Assembly: GCA_015056325.1 (NCBI GenBank)
Contig: SVGL01000003.1
Span: forward strand, 18,927 to 82,926
Direction: 5' to 3'
DNA from: Clostridiales bacterium
GTDB lineage: Bacteria; Bacillota; Clostridia; Christensenellales; Aristaeellaceae
DNA: 64,000 bases
This document shows, piece by piece, positions 16,085 through 26,900 of this stretch. The notes below the pieces were generated by a model. That model saw only the letters and a list, made by a program, of their open reading frames with translations, ran no database searches and was not told the origin of the DNA. A program made the translations under genes and the position numbers. The number at the start of each line of letters is the position of its first letter. The first letter of the stretch is position 1.

Positions 16085-19000
16085 ATGTCTCAAGTAAATG
16101 AACTGCAGAAGAACATCCAGCAGGACGAGCTGCTCGATATTTCTGTCGAGCGCGTGAAGAAGCTGCCGGTTCCTCTTCTGGTGATTGGCCTGGGCGGCAC
16201 TGGTGCCGGCATCGTCAATACCATCAAGACGACTTTTGCCCAGCGTTATGTCCTGCCCAAGGATAAGAACGGCCAGAATATCCCGATCCCGGAGCATACT
16301 GCCTACCTGGTGGTGGATACCGACTCCAACGCCAAGGGATCCCTGGACAACAACGAGTTTGTCAACATCACCGTGCCCGGCCTGGCGGACATCCTGCACC
16401 CCGCCAGCCGTGACTTCAACCTCTCCCGCGCGGAGAATGAGTGGGTCAACGCCAACCTGAATGCTGCGGCTTCCGGCATGGGCGCGGGCACCTACCGTCA
16501 GTCCGCCCGCTTCATGCTGAACCGTCAGTACAATGCGGTCAGCACCGCCATCAAGGGTGCGCTGACCAAGATCAGCACCGTGCAGCATGGCGCTGCCGAG
16601 CGTCTGGGCCGTATTGAGATCGTGATCTGCACCGGCATCTGCGGCGGTACCGGCTCCGGCACCTTCATGGATATCCCTCAGATTGTCCGTCATATCATGG
16701 CGACGGAGCCTGCGCTGTCCGGCCGTGATTACAAGATCACCGGCTACATCGTCATGCCTGACGTGTCCTTGATTCCCCTGGCGGGCAACCCTCTGGCCGA
16801 CGCGCTGCGCATGAACGGCTATGCCGCCCTGAAGGAGCTGGACTTCTGGATGCAGGTGGGCGACCACAAGACCCCCTACACCATGCAGTTCACCGACGGC
16901 ACCAAGGTTGACTGGACCATGCCCCCCTATGACAACTGCATCCTGATGAGCGGCCGCTCCGTGGAAGGCACCGCCTTCACCAACGCTGCCCGCGTGGTGC
17001 AGACCACCATCGCCGAGAACCTGCTGCACTACCTCGCCAATGAGATTCCTGCCAAGGATTCCAAGGGCGAAGCGCAGTACACCTACATCAGCTACGAAGA
17101 TAACCTCAAGCAGACCGTGAACATCATGGCCAAGCGTCTGCCTGTGAAGTACGGCTACCGTGCCATCGGCGCCTGCTCCAAGCGCATCCCCAAGAAGAAG
17201 ACCCTGTACTTCGAGGGCGTGCAGCTCTTCAATACCTTCCTGCCCATGCGCGATGAGTACGGCCGTCTGGCTCCCAGCGACGCCCTGCTCAAGGACGGCC
17301 AGAGCGTTGCCCGCGCCCAGGCCATCATCGGCAATGTGCAGCAGCTCCATGCCAACTTTGCCAAGGACCTGACCCTGCCCGGCTTCTGCAATGTGACCGC
17401 GGCGGACAAGCCCCGCATTGAGGCCATGCAGCAGATGCAGCAGCGTCCCCACGATCAGGAGAACATCAAGCCCACCATGTGGGTGGACTCCATCGTGAAG
17501 CCTGCCGCCGGCGTGACCGCAGAGAACTATCTCCAGGCCGCCTGGAAGCGCTTTGAGGACTTCTGCGCCTCCGTGATGAGCAAGCCGGAGCTGGGCCCCT
17601 ATGCCCTGCGCGACTACCTGGATCACCCCGACAAGGGCCTGATCAAGGAGCTGGAGGCTCAGGTGCTGTCCTGGCAGAACCTGGCCCGTAAGTTCAAGAA
17701 TGATCTGACCCCCCTCAAGCAAGCCTGTACGGCTACCTGGCCGGACTTTGAGCATCCGCCGCTGCTGGGCCGCACCAAGGCGATCGAGGCCTATCTGCAG
17801 AACCTGAACAACTACTACTCCGGCTTGCGCAAGACCGGCTTCATGGAAGCGCATGCCCGTGCCGCCCAGCTGCTGCTGATGCGCGTCAACGAGTACCTGA
17901 CCCAGGGCCTCAAGCCCATGTGCAGCGACGTGGAGCGTCTGTACGACATGTTCAACGAGACGCCCGCTGACGATCCTACCTTGGGCTCCGACGTGCTGGA
18001 TGTGGAGATCCTCAAGCCCCGCATTGAGCAGCAGTTCGCCTCCAGCAACGAGAACAAGCGCATCACGCTGGCGTTCCTGAAGGCGTTGTGCCTGGAGTCT
18101 CTGAAGAATGTGCCCAACAAGGATTCCGGCACCTCCGGCGTGACCTTCACCTATCGCAAGGAAGGCCGCGAGAACGTGCTGGACGTCATGCGCGACACCC
18201 TCAACGAGTGCTTCGACGGCATCAACAACCAGTCCCTGGATGCGCTGATGGTGCAGGCTGTGGGCGAGGATGTAGGCCTGCAGCAGGACTTCATGAAGGA
18301 CATCGCCGACTCCGTGATGACCAGCGCCCATCCCCTGTTCAGCCAGGACGGCGCCAGCGCCGGCGAGGTCAAGGCCGACTATTCCTACCTCTCCGTGCCG
18401 GATAATGCGCCTGAGCATATCAAGTACTTCAACCAGATCCTTGCCGTTGAGCATGTCCAGGCCAAGGGCAGCTCCCTGCGCGACCACATCAACTGCCTCA
18501 TGGCGTGGGATGGTCTGCCCATATACCGCTACAGCATGATGCAGGAGCTGCGCCAGGCGTATGCCAACGGCCTGGTGAAGCCCGAGGTCAGCATGGGCGT
18601 CCATCTGGTGTGGAACGGCAACAGCGACGCGGAGTACACCAACAACTGGTGCCGTCTGCCCGAGCCCCGTCCCTTCTTCTTCTTCTCTTCCCATGGCGAT
18701 GCTGTGGAAGAGAATGCCTGGAACGAGGCCCGCGCCATGACCGAGCGTGCCATCAAGTGCGGCATGCTGGAGGTCAACACCAATAACATCGCGCCTGTGT
18801 TCAATCTGCATGTGTTCTGGACCGACATGCACCGCAATACCCCCGTGCCCGCCAACGTGCTGGCCAACCGTGTGCAGAGCATCCTGGACCAGAAGATGGA
18901 TCCCGCGACCGGCGCGACCCTGACCCCCGATCAGAAGCTGGCGATGATCAAGGCCTACGAGGCAGAGTCCGTCGTCACCACCCTGGAGCCCGGCAAGTCC

Positions 19001-19738
19001 TCCGAGTGCATGGCGGCTTACCTGGGCCTGGTTGGTCAGGACATCGATCCCTGGGCCACCGAGGTTGCCATTGATCCCATGCGCCGTGCCAAGGCCCAGC
19101 AGAACCACAAGCAGCTGTCCGAGCTGATGGCCGCTGCGGTGCTGAGCGCCAATCCCCGCCTGCTGCTGGTGCTGAAGAACCAGCTGGAGGGCTTCGAAGT
19201 GATTGCCAAGGCGAAGGACGAAATCGAGGGCCAGACCAAGATCTGGGCGCCCCGTATCGCCTATGCCGAGACCTATGCCAAGATGATGGTCCATGGCCTG
19301 CTGCGCTTCTCTGCGGTTGGCGCGACCTTCACCGACGACATGGGCACCATGACCCCTGTGCTCCAGGAGGTCCTGGTGAAGGACGACCTGAAGGCTCAGA
19401 GCGTGTTCACCAAGGTGGGCGCTTATCTGGCCGACCTGCCCGAGAGCAACCAGGTCCGTATGCTGCTTGATCATCAGGTGCAGATGAAGGAAGCCGAGTT
19501 CGCGCAGAAGGACCTCACCGGTCTGCTGACCAAGGAAGACTGCACCACTGGCATCGCCATCTGCGACCGCATGAAGACCCTGGTGGAGAACGAGCTGCGC
19601 CAGAAGAAGGCTGCCCTGACCCAGCTGGGCGCCGATGTGGCCACGCTGAACAAGTGCATTGCCATGCTGACTGCCGTGACGAACTTCTTCGAGCAGCGCA
19701 AGGGCCAGCTGACCTTCGCCATGCAGATGATGATCTGA
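16085..19738 (+). CDS. Large tubulin/FtsZ-superfamily GTPase-like protein
   Basis: 1217 residues, ATG after AGGTGG. A Rossmann start VIGLGGTGAGIVNTI (G-loop, residues 35-42) is followed by the tubulin signature CGGTGSG at residues 186-192 (T-loop, GTP phosphate binding). An Asp-rich VVDTDSN stretch lies between. This matches the Tubulin_2/FtsZ-like family, not cell-division FtsZ (about 350-400 residues). The remaining 800 residues have no recognised domain and look largely helical. FtsZ-like proteins of this sort have been proposed, from gene neighbourhoods, to work with VWA proteins and a distinct GTPase in membrane remodelling; that is exactly the set present here. Polymerisation is inferred, not shown. 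Confidence 0.85.
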   Translation: MSQVNELQKNIQQDELLDISVERVKKLPVPLLVIGLGGTGAGIVNTIKTTFAQRYVLPKDKNGQNIPIPEHTAYLVVDTDSNAKGSLDNNEFVNITVPGLADILHPASRDFNLSRAENEWVNANLNAAASGMGAGTYRQSARFMLNRQYNAVSTAIKGALTKISTVQHGAAERLGRIEIVICTGICGGTGSGTFMDIPQIVRHIMATEPALSGRDYKITGYIVMPDVSLIPLAGNPLADALRMNGYAALKELDFWMQVGDHKTPYTMQFTDGTKVDWTMPPYDNCILMSGRSVEGTAFTNAARVVQTTIAENLLHYLANEIPAKDSKGEAQYTYISYEDNLKQTVNIMAKRLPVKYGYRAIGACSKRIPKKKTLYFEGVQLFNTFLPMRDEYGRLAPSDALLKDGQSVARAQAIIGNVQQLHANFAKDLTLPGFCNVTAADKPRIEAMQQMQQRPHDQENIKPTMWVDSIVKPAAGVTAENYLQAAWKRFEDFCASVMSKPELGPYALRDYLDHPDKGLIKELEAQVLSWQNLARKFKNDLTPLKQACTATWPDFEHPPLLGRTKAIEAYLQNLNNYYSGLRKTGFMEAHARAAQLLLMRVNEYLTQGLKPMCSDVERLYDMFNETPADDPTLGSDVLDVEILKPRIEQQFASSNENKRITLAFLKALCLESLKNVPNKDSGTSGVTFTYRKEGRENVLDVMRDTLNECFDGINNQSLDALMVQAVGEDVGLQQDFMKDIADSVMTSAHPLFSQDGASAGEVKADYSYLSVPDNAPEHIKYFNQILAVEHVQAKGSSLRDHINCLMAWDGLPIYRYSMMQELRQAYANGLVKPEVSMGVHLVWNGNSDAEYTNNWCRLPEPRPFFFFSSHGDAVEENAWNEARAMTERAIKCGMLEVNTNNIAPVFNLHVFWTDMHRNTPVPANVLANRVQSILDQKMDPATGATLTPDQKLAMIKAYEAESVVTTLEPGKSSECMAAYLGLVGQDIDPWATEVAIDPMRRAKAQQNHKQLSELMAAAVLSANPRLLLVLKNQLEGFEVIAKAKDEIEGQTKIWAPRIAYAETYAKMMVHGLLRFSAVGATFTDDMGTMTPVLQEVLVKDDLKAQSVFTKVGAYLADLPESNQVRMLLDHQVQMKEAEFAQKDLTGLLTKEDCTTGIAICDRMKTLVENELRQKKAALTQLGADVATLNKCIAMLTAVTNFFEQRKGQLTFAMQMMI

Positions 19739-19759
19739 TCCCTGTTATTTCATACGCCA

Positions 19760-19786
19760 CCCGACACAGCATTTTGCTGTGTCGGG
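19760..19786 (+). promoter_or_regulatory. Strong intercistronic hairpin inside the operon
   Basis: 12-bp perfect stem cccgacacagca / tgctgtgtcggg with a TTT loop, in the 83-nt gap between the tubulin-like gene and the next one. There is no T run, so it is more likely an mRNA stability/processing element than a terminator. Confidence 0.6.
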
Positions 19787-19821
19787 GGCATTCCATTTCT
19801 TGATACAGGAGGTATCCTGCC

Positions 19822-22359
19822 TTGCCTTTCACACCGCATAACATCAGCGCCATCGTTCTGTATGGCAAGAAATCCTGTAACCGACTGCTGGAGTTTCTGA
19901 ATCACTGGCAGACGATCCTGGTGGACCATGCGTGGGATCGCTATCTCTTTTTGTGCGTTACGGCCGAAAATGAAGATTGGCAGTTCCCCGGAGAGGGCGA
20001 TATCACTCCTGGTACGCAGGAGCTGCTCAACAAGCAGATCGTGCGCTGCATGCACATCAAGCTCAAGGCCGATCAGCCTCAAACCTGGATGATGCCGACC
20101 AATTTCCTGGAGGATCTGGGCTTCAAGCTGAGCATCGGCAAGGTGATGGTGCATGTTCTGTGTGATGACCTGAGCACTGCGCCGCCTGCGGAAGCTGCCA
20201 TTTCCCTGGCGGAATCGGCGGTGAACACGCTTGGCAGGGGCAATGTGCACTGCCTGTACTACCTGATGCTGCGGGATCATCTTGCGGCCCGCAAGCAGCA
20301 GAAGAAGCTGGTGCTGGAAATCAGCAAGCGTCAGCCCGAGGCCATTGTGTACCTGCTCAGCAACGTGGCGCAAGATGGCGCCCGTCTGCATAAGTACGAG
20401 ATCCGGCGTGCAGCCATGTGTGAGATTCTGGTGGCTTCTGACGGCAGAAGACACTACCATCCGCCAATGGTGTATTCTCTGGGCTATACCAGCCTGAACG
20501 CCAACGACCAGGAGCTCCTCTCCCTTCGCCGCAACGCCATTGCCAACAAGCTGCGGGAGCATTATGAGGAGCCCATTACCAAGCTGGAAGCCTGGAACAT
20601 CCTGACCATGGAAACCGGTCAGGCCCCCCATGAGTTCAATGATTTCACCATCCCCAGCGCTGTGACAGCCTGGGTGGAGAGCATTGCCAACAAGTTCGTG
20701 ATCAGCCCGAAGAATCGCGAATTGGAAAACCTTCGCCTTCTGTCCGGCATTACTACCCCTGAAGCTGCGGTTGGCCTGACAGAGGCATGCAAAAAGTTCT
20801 TTGATGTGAATATGACAGCCCGTACCGACATTGCCCTGCGCAGAAAGGTGGATAACCACATTGCCAATGTGGTTGCCAGGCTGCGCCAGTGCATCAACAT
20901 GCAGGGCTTCCCCCTTGCGATGCTGCACAGCATGATGGACGCGCTGAAGAATATAGACAAGAAAAACGATCAGCAGATTGTTGTGGCTCTGCCCAAAAAG
21001 AAGATCTTCCAGCCCAAGGATGAGTATCTCAGCCAATGCGCACACCTGGTAGCAGAACAGGTGCGGACGGTGCATGTGTCCCGCGCAGCAGCGAAGGTCG
21101 CGGCTTGCCTGGCCGTCGGCTTCAAGCGCGTGGAGAATATCATCGAGAAGGTGCAGAGCGGCGACAATTTCGCTCATCTGCTGACGGAGCATACGGTGCT
21201 GGCCGCTGAGGAGGTCAACCTCCAGGGCAAGTACCCCAAGTACTCCGCTGCCATTGCAGATACCATTCACGACGGCGCGCTGCACCTCTTCGGTAAGGAC
21301 TGGCTGCAGAGCGCGGGTACCATCTATACCGAGGATTTCAAGGTGGATGCGGCTGCGGTCCGCAAGCTGATGGAGCAGGGCGTGAACGTGCTGCACAAGC
21401 ATATGCCCAACGGCTTCAACACCACCTTCATGGATGCGCTGCACACTGAGTTTGATACGGATACCGCCATGAGCGCCTTCCTGGATCATTACCTCTTCAA
21501 CAGCAGGCGCCATATGTTCAACTGTCCCTTCATCACGCCCTCTACCCTGGATGACGACATCATGTACTATGTGGATGATGATCTGGTCAGGATGCCCTGG
21601 GTGGCGGCGCAGGGAGACAAGGCCATCGTGGCCAACAACGATAACATTGAGAAGCTGGCCTTCGTGAAGCTGAATCAGTCGCTGGAATGGCTGGCAAATC
21701 AGTGGCCGGGCGAGAACCGCTACTTTGGTGAGCATGATGACCGAATTGGCGGTATTGGCGGCACCTGGATTGGTGACAGCGTGGGCGGCAGCAAGGCCAG
21801 TTATGCGGCCTACACGCCGGAGGCCCCCAAGGCAGCAGCCGGAACGGAGGGGAATCCCCGCAACATCCACCTGGTCCGCAACGGCGACAGGTTCCTGCTT
21901 TGCTGGAACTGGGAAGCAGGCGTCGAAGCGGTGCTGGTATCCATCAACGGCCAGCATGCTGTACCGATGGCTGCGGGCACCTACAATCTCTCGGGCGGCA
22001 TGGATGTGACCGACAGCCTCAAATTTGGCCGCAATGAGTTCGAGCTGAAGCGCAAGAACCTGGCGCCCTACGGCAAAGTCAGCCTGTGCGGCAAACAGTA
22101 CCCGGTCAAGTTCAAATTTGTGTCTTCCCCCAAGGGCGGAGTTCAGCTGAAGTTGGACGGCCGCATCCCCCCCAACACATCGCTCCTGCTGGGCGAGTGC
22201 ACCGCAAAGGATACCTACTGTTTCTATCCCGTGGCGGCCAGAGGTCTGACAGGCGCCGTCAACTACGATGGTCTGATGCTGATGGGCACCTATAAGCTGA
22301 TGGTTTCCCCGGAGGATAAGTTCCCGCTGGTCAATCCGGTGCAGGATATCAGCCTTTGA
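19822..22359 (+). CDS. Unknown soluble protein of the tubulin-like operon
   Basis: 845 residues with a TTG start, fixed by a perfect AGGAGGT 8 nt upstream and no nearby ATG. No signal peptide or membrane helix. Residues 1-200 have alternating helix/strand character (AIVLYGKKSCNRLLEFLNHW, YLFLCVTAENEDW). The middle, about 250-660, looks helical. The last 140 residues (from NIHLVRNGDRFLLCWNW) look like beta-sandwich repeats. No NTP-binding motif is seen. Its position directly after the tubulin-like gene suggests a stable cytoplasmic partner. I do not recognise the family. Confidence 0.75.
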   Translation: MPFTPHNISAIVLYGKKSCNRLLEFLNHWQTILVDHAWDRYLFLCVTAENEDWQFPGEGDITPGTQELLNKQIVRCMHIKLKADQPQTWMMPTNFLEDLGFKLSIGKVMVHVLCDDLSTAPPAEAAISLAESAVNTLGRGNVHCLYYLMLRDHLAARKQQKKLVLEISKRQPEAIVYLLSNVAQDGARLHKYEIRRAAMCEILVASDGRRHYHPPMVYSLGYTSLNANDQELLSLRRNAIANKLREHYEEPITKLEAWNILTMETGQAPHEFNDFTIPSAVTAWVESIANKFVISPKNRELENLRLLSGITTPEAAVGLTEACKKFFDVNMTARTDIALRRKVDNHIANVVARLRQCINMQGFPLAMLHSMMDALKNIDKKNDQQIVVALPKKKIFQPKDEYLSQCAHLVAEQVRTVHVSRAAAKVAACLAVGFKRVENIIEKVQSGDNFAHLLTEHTVLAAEEVNLQGKYPKYSAAIADTIHDGALHLFGKDWLQSAGTIYTEDFKVDAAAVRKLMEQGVNVLHKHMPNGFNTTFMDALHTEFDTDTAMSAFLDHYLFNSRRHMFNCPFITPSTLDDDIMYYVDDDLVRMPWVAAQGDKAIVANNDNIEKLAFVKLNQSLEWLANQWPGENRYFGEHDDRIGGIGGTWIGDSVGGSKASYAAYTPEAPKAAAGTEGNPRNIHLVRNGDRFLLCWNWEAGVEAVLVSINGQHAVPMAAGTYNLSGGMDVTDSLKFGRNEFELKRKNLAPYGKVSLCGKQYPVKFKFVSSPKGGVQLKLDGRIPPNTSLLLGECTAKDTYCFYPVAARGLTGAVNYDGLMLMGTYKLMVSPEDKFPLVNPVQDISL

Positions 22360-22392
22360 TCACAGCAGATTAACGAAAGAGAGGCCAAGAAT

Positions 22393-23877
22393 ATGGCAGT
22401 ACATGCTTTCATTTGCCCCTATTGCGGCAAAAAGATTGACGAGTCGAACATCCTCTTTGTGTACGATGGCTATCCCACCCTGTATGCGGATACGGTGCGC
22501 TTCAACTTCCTGACGAAGTGTTCCTCCCAGTGGCCTTTTGACAACGGCGATCGCTTCAGGGGTCTGTACTTCCATCCCGTGCCGGAAAACACCAAATACG
22601 AGGACTCCAAGCACGTGCCCGTGGTGACCTATGCCCGTCTGTCTGCGGGCCTCACGCCCCGTGAGCTGGCTGACCCGGATATGCTCAATGCCACCGGCGA
22701 AGAGAAGCCCGAGCCCAATGACGATCCTGTTGCGATTTCCAACCGTGCCTGCCCCCACTGCCACTGCCGCCTGCCCAACAACTACGGCGTATATGACACC
22801 ATGTTCGTGAGCATGATGGGCGGCCGTGCTGCGGGCAAGACCGCCTTCCTGCTGGCGATGATCCATCAGCTTTCCACCCAGCTGCCCTCCCGCGCGCTGG
22901 GCAGTGCGCAGCTGCACGCGGAAAGCCAGATCTTCTACAACCTGCAGAACGAATACTACCAGTCCCACAACGGCACCACCCTGCCTACCCCCAAGGACGA
23001 GCGCCTCTTCCCCTTCGTGTTTGAATACACCTACTTCAACAACAATGTCACGAAGAAGTGCTTTGTCGTGATTTACGATATCGCAGGTGAAGGTATGTCC
23101 CAGCCGGACTACCTGCTGGGTCACCTGGGCATCAAGCAGGCCAAGACTGTGCTGCTGATGCTGGATCCCAACATGCTTAACGTTGGCGGCTACGACGCTG
23201 CCATCCATTCCATCGCCAAGGACACCATCGAGCCCGCCCCCGGCATGGAGAATCAGTATGACTCCGAAGCCACGGCCGAGAGCCATGACTTCTATGATTC
23301 CCCGCTGACGGCCTTCCTGGCACAGTCGGTTGTGGCCAACCGTACCCTGGGCGTTCTGGAGGATGTGCGCAACGTCATCGCCGTGACCACCAAGATGGAC
23401 CAGCCTCTGATGGTTGAGCCCAAGCACTTCGGCGGCAACTGCATCCTCAAGGAAGACCTGGGCAATGCCCACCAGGGCGGCCTGGATCTGGCGGTGATCA
23501 ACAAGGTGCACAGCGATGTGAGCACCTTCTATGAGCGCTACCATCTCGGCCTGGTGGACGCCGTGCGCGCTGCCTTCTCCGGCGGCCAGCAGGAAAAGGT
23601 GAAGGTGATCGCCCTGGCGTGCAGTACCTACACCCGTGTTCCCGGCGAGAACATCAGGTTCACCAACGGCTTCCAGGAGGCCGCCCCCAAGCACCGCATT
23701 ATCGAGCCCTTCCTCGTGCTGCTGCACCTGGCCGGTATGATTCCGGTGCGCGGCGCCAAGCCTGAACCTCGTCCTGATCCCAAGCCCATCAAGGATGACG
23801 GCAAGGGTGGCAAAGGCGGCAAGGGTGGCAAGAAGAAGGAAAAGGGCGGCTGGTTCGGCCGGAAAAAGGACAAGTAA
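22393..23877 (+). CDS. Zinc-ribbon P-loop GTPase (TRAFAC-like, double-GTPase type)
   Basis: 494 residues. Two CxxC knuckles (C8/C11 and C120/C123) bracket an insertion and could form a zinc ribbon. The P-loop domain follows: Walker A GGRAAGKT at 143-150, Walker B/switch DIAGEG at 229-234, and base-recognition TTKMD at 332-336. These fit a GTPase of the kind found in prokaryotic multi-gene GTPase systems. The C-terminus (from about 460) is a Lys/Gly low-complexity tail rich in KGG repeats, ending GWFGRKKDK, suited to binding acidic membrane or filament surfaces. Probably the regulatory switch of the operon. Confidence 0.85.
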   Translation: MAVHAFICPYCGKKIDESNILFVYDGYPTLYADTVRFNFLTKCSSQWPFDNGDRFRGLYFHPVPENTKYEDSKHVPVVTYARLSAGLTPRELADPDMLNATGEEKPEPNDDPVAISNRACPHCHCRLPNNYGVYDTMFVSMMGGRAAGKTAFLLAMIHQLSTQLPSRALGSAQLHAESQIFYNLQNEYYQSHNGTTLPTPKDERLFPFVFEYTYFNNNVTKKCFVVIYDIAGEGMSQPDYLLGHLGIKQAKTVLLMLDPNMLNVGGYDAAIHSIAKDTIEPAPGMENQYDSEATAESHDFYDSPLTAFLAQSVVANRTLGVLEDVRNVIAVTTKMDQPLMVEPKHFGGNCILKEDLGNAHQGGLDLAVINKVHSDVSTFYERYHLGLVDAVRAAFSGGQQEKVKVIALACSTYTRVPGENIRFTNGFQEAAPKHRIIEPFLVLLHLAGMIPVRGAKPEPRPDPKPIKDDGKGGKGGKGGKKKEKGGWFGRKKDK

Positions 23878-23907
23878 TAATCCCTTGATAGTATGAGGTG
23901 ATCGTGT

Positions 23908-26900
23908 ATGAATGCAGCCTATCGTCTGATGGGTAACTTCCCCTCCCGAGGCTTTGGCGACAGCCTGTCCTCCGCCGACTTCAACAGCAGTGCGGCGATT
24001 GTCAGCGGCAAGGACGCCCGTCTGCCCATGAGCGGCGCGCCCCGTGTTCGTACGCCCCAGGCGCCCGGCGAGGTCACGGAAGCATATCATGCCTATGAGA
24101 TTCACCCGCTGAGCTATGGCCAGCTGACGGTGATGTACTCTGCAACGGGCTCCATGATGCAGGTCAATGGTGCGGCAACCCGCCCCTGCACCTACACCAA
24201 TGCCGTGACCTGGACGGGGGAGGGCGTCCCCGCGTATGTCTCCGGTGACGAGGCGATGTGCAGCATGCTGCGCTACAACGACTTTGTCACCCTGCAGGAG
24301 CTGTGGGTGCTGCCCAAGGATGTGAGCAGCCTGCCCCCCAAGCCCTGGGTGGAGGATGCCGCTGTCAAGCTGGATTACACCCTCACTGCGCCGGTGAGTG
24401 ACGAGATGCTGCGCTCGCTGCTGGTTAACTATTGGCGCGCTGCGTCGCTGCAGTTCTTCGGCCCCTGGGATTCGGGCAAGCGTATGGCCTGCCTGTACCA
24501 GGATGATCTGCTGATGAGCCATGTTTCCAACCGCGACCGTACCTTCACCGTGTGCATCTCCCATGAGGATGACTGCCATGCCCTGGTGCCCCAGGCAAAG
24601 GGCTTCCTGTGGCAGATGATCCTTAAAAATCTGCCCGCGCAGATCCGCAATATCACCTCGGTGGCGGCGGCTGTGCCCATGCAGCATGCCCTGTCCCTGT
24701 ACCGTGATGCGGCTATGTGCGTGGTCTATCCCACGGCGGACGCTACCTTTGATTTCAACACCGGCAAGTTCCCTGCGCTGGAGGTGGACGAGGATCGCTT
24801 CATGCAGCAGGTGCTCAAGGGCAACCAGGGTGCACTGCTCAAGCAGATGCATACCCGTTTTGCCTCTCTTACCGGCAAGATGCTGCTGGATGAGTGCCCC
24901 TTCATGGCAGATTTTGACCTGGCCCTGGCGCTCTACCGCATCGAGAATACGGCGGATGATTGGACGCTGCTGTCCAACTGGTATGCGGTGCATCGTCATC
25001 TGGGTCAGCGCCATGAGATCCAGGGCGATATGGCTGCCCGCGTGATGCAGGATGTGGATGAGTACGTTGCCAGCCGCCTGCGCGGCCGTGAGACGGAAGT
25101 GGCCCAGCTGCTGACCAGCCAGAAGGATCGCCTCAATGGCCTCAAGGCCGCTGGTCTGCAGTCCTTCCTGTGGGAAAAGGCGACTTATTCTGCCGGCAGC
25201 TACTGCGAGGTGCCCGCCCGGATTACCCTCGCTTGCCAGGGCATGGAAGGCGCGGTGTTCTTCACTGAGCTGCCTGCTGCCAAGGCTGTGCCGGAGAATG
25301 ATGTGGCCGTGCAGCGCATGGCGGGCCTGCTTTCCTCGGTGCTGAATGCTCACTACCTGAACGGGCGGCTGACGGATCAGCAGATCAAGCAGATCAAGGT
25401 GCGCGGGCAGGAAATCTACCGTACCTGCAAGCCCTTCCACGATGCGATGGCGATGTATCTGGCCACTTATCAGAACAGGCATCCCGAAGATCGCATTCGC
25501 CTGCTGGATCTGGCGACCCAGTATCTGGACGCGGATGAGCAGGCTGCAGAGGCCCTCAAGATGCTGGCCGGTCGTCTGGATCAGCCCGTAACGACCCAGG
25601 AGAGCGAAGCCATCAGTAGCCTCTGGGCCCGTCTGAAGCATCCTGCGGTCGTCCAGAACGAGCTGAATAACTACATTGCGGCGCTGTATGTGCGCTACTT
25701 TGACGACCTGAGCGTCGTCAGTCAGAGCGTCAGCAAGCTGGGTGCGAACATCACCGGCGCGCTGGTGAAGGTGTTCTCCGAGGAACCCGGCTGCAGCCTG
25801 CGTGTGAATGGAAAGAACTTTGCCAGCATCCTGGGCCAGGACGATAAGGCTGACTGCCTCCTGGCGGCGGCACGCAACCTGGCGGAGGTGGAGCCGGCGT
25901 ACCGTGCGTACCTGGCATATCAGCTGAAGCTGTCCGTGCGCAGCGGCGAAAGCCTGTATCATTGGATCGTTGATATGATCAACCGCTCGCTGCATACCCG
26001 GATGTACCATGGCGCGGAGGTCAAGGGCGCATTCCTGGCCTGGTGCACCGAGCTGGTGATGGACTACACGCTGAACTATGCCCTGGCAGCCAAGCGTCTG
26101 CCGGAGAAGGAAGCCTTTGGCCGTATGCTCAAGCTGGCAACGGAGAAGTCTCCTGTGTTCAGCCGCCGCATGTCCATGGTGCTCAATGTGTATGAGACGC
26201 TGCTGCAGGCAAACGCTCCCGAGGCGGAGCGCCAGGCACAGCAGCTGGCACCCTACCTGACCGGAATCCAGAGCGGCACCATGCTTCAGCAGGTGACCAG
26301 CACCTATGTTGGCGTGCTGCTGCAGAATGAGATGCAGAAGGCCAAATTCTGGGATGTGATGAACCGCAAGGACGTCATTTCCCACCTCCAGCGGACTGGT
26401 GCCCTGCCCAAGCAGATCTTCGACAAGGCGACCAGGCAGGCTGCGGCGGTTTGCATCCGGCAGGAGATGGCGGCGATTCCCCAGCCCTCGGGATACCGGG
26501 CGCTGTTCAATGACTACGCCTCTTCGGAGAATCGCTTCAAGCGCAGCTTCGGCATCGCAGACTTCCAGACCGATGCGACCATCTCTGTGCTGTGGCATGA
26601 GGTGGCTGCCCAGACCTTCCTGGAGCGATTCGAGGGATTCTTCCAGGCCTGCACCAGCATTGATGAGGCGCGCAGCCTGCTGGAGGTCGCAGAGAACACC
26701 ATCGGCGTGCGCCAGAAGGCGAACGACGCCCAGACGGGCCGCATCATCCGCCTGCTGAAGGATGTGCAGTCTGCTATTCACAACCTGCCGGATGAGCGGC
26801 AATTGTTTAACCGGATGGTGGCAATGGCGATGAGCCTGCGCGTCACCCAGTCTGACAAGGCGCTGAAGCTGGTGAAGCATGAGTGCGATCTGGCGCTGGA

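Noticed and set aside
16085..19738. Considered as the cell-division gene ftsZ
   Set aside because: Three times too long, divergent outside the G- and T-loops, and not in a division-gene neighbourhood.
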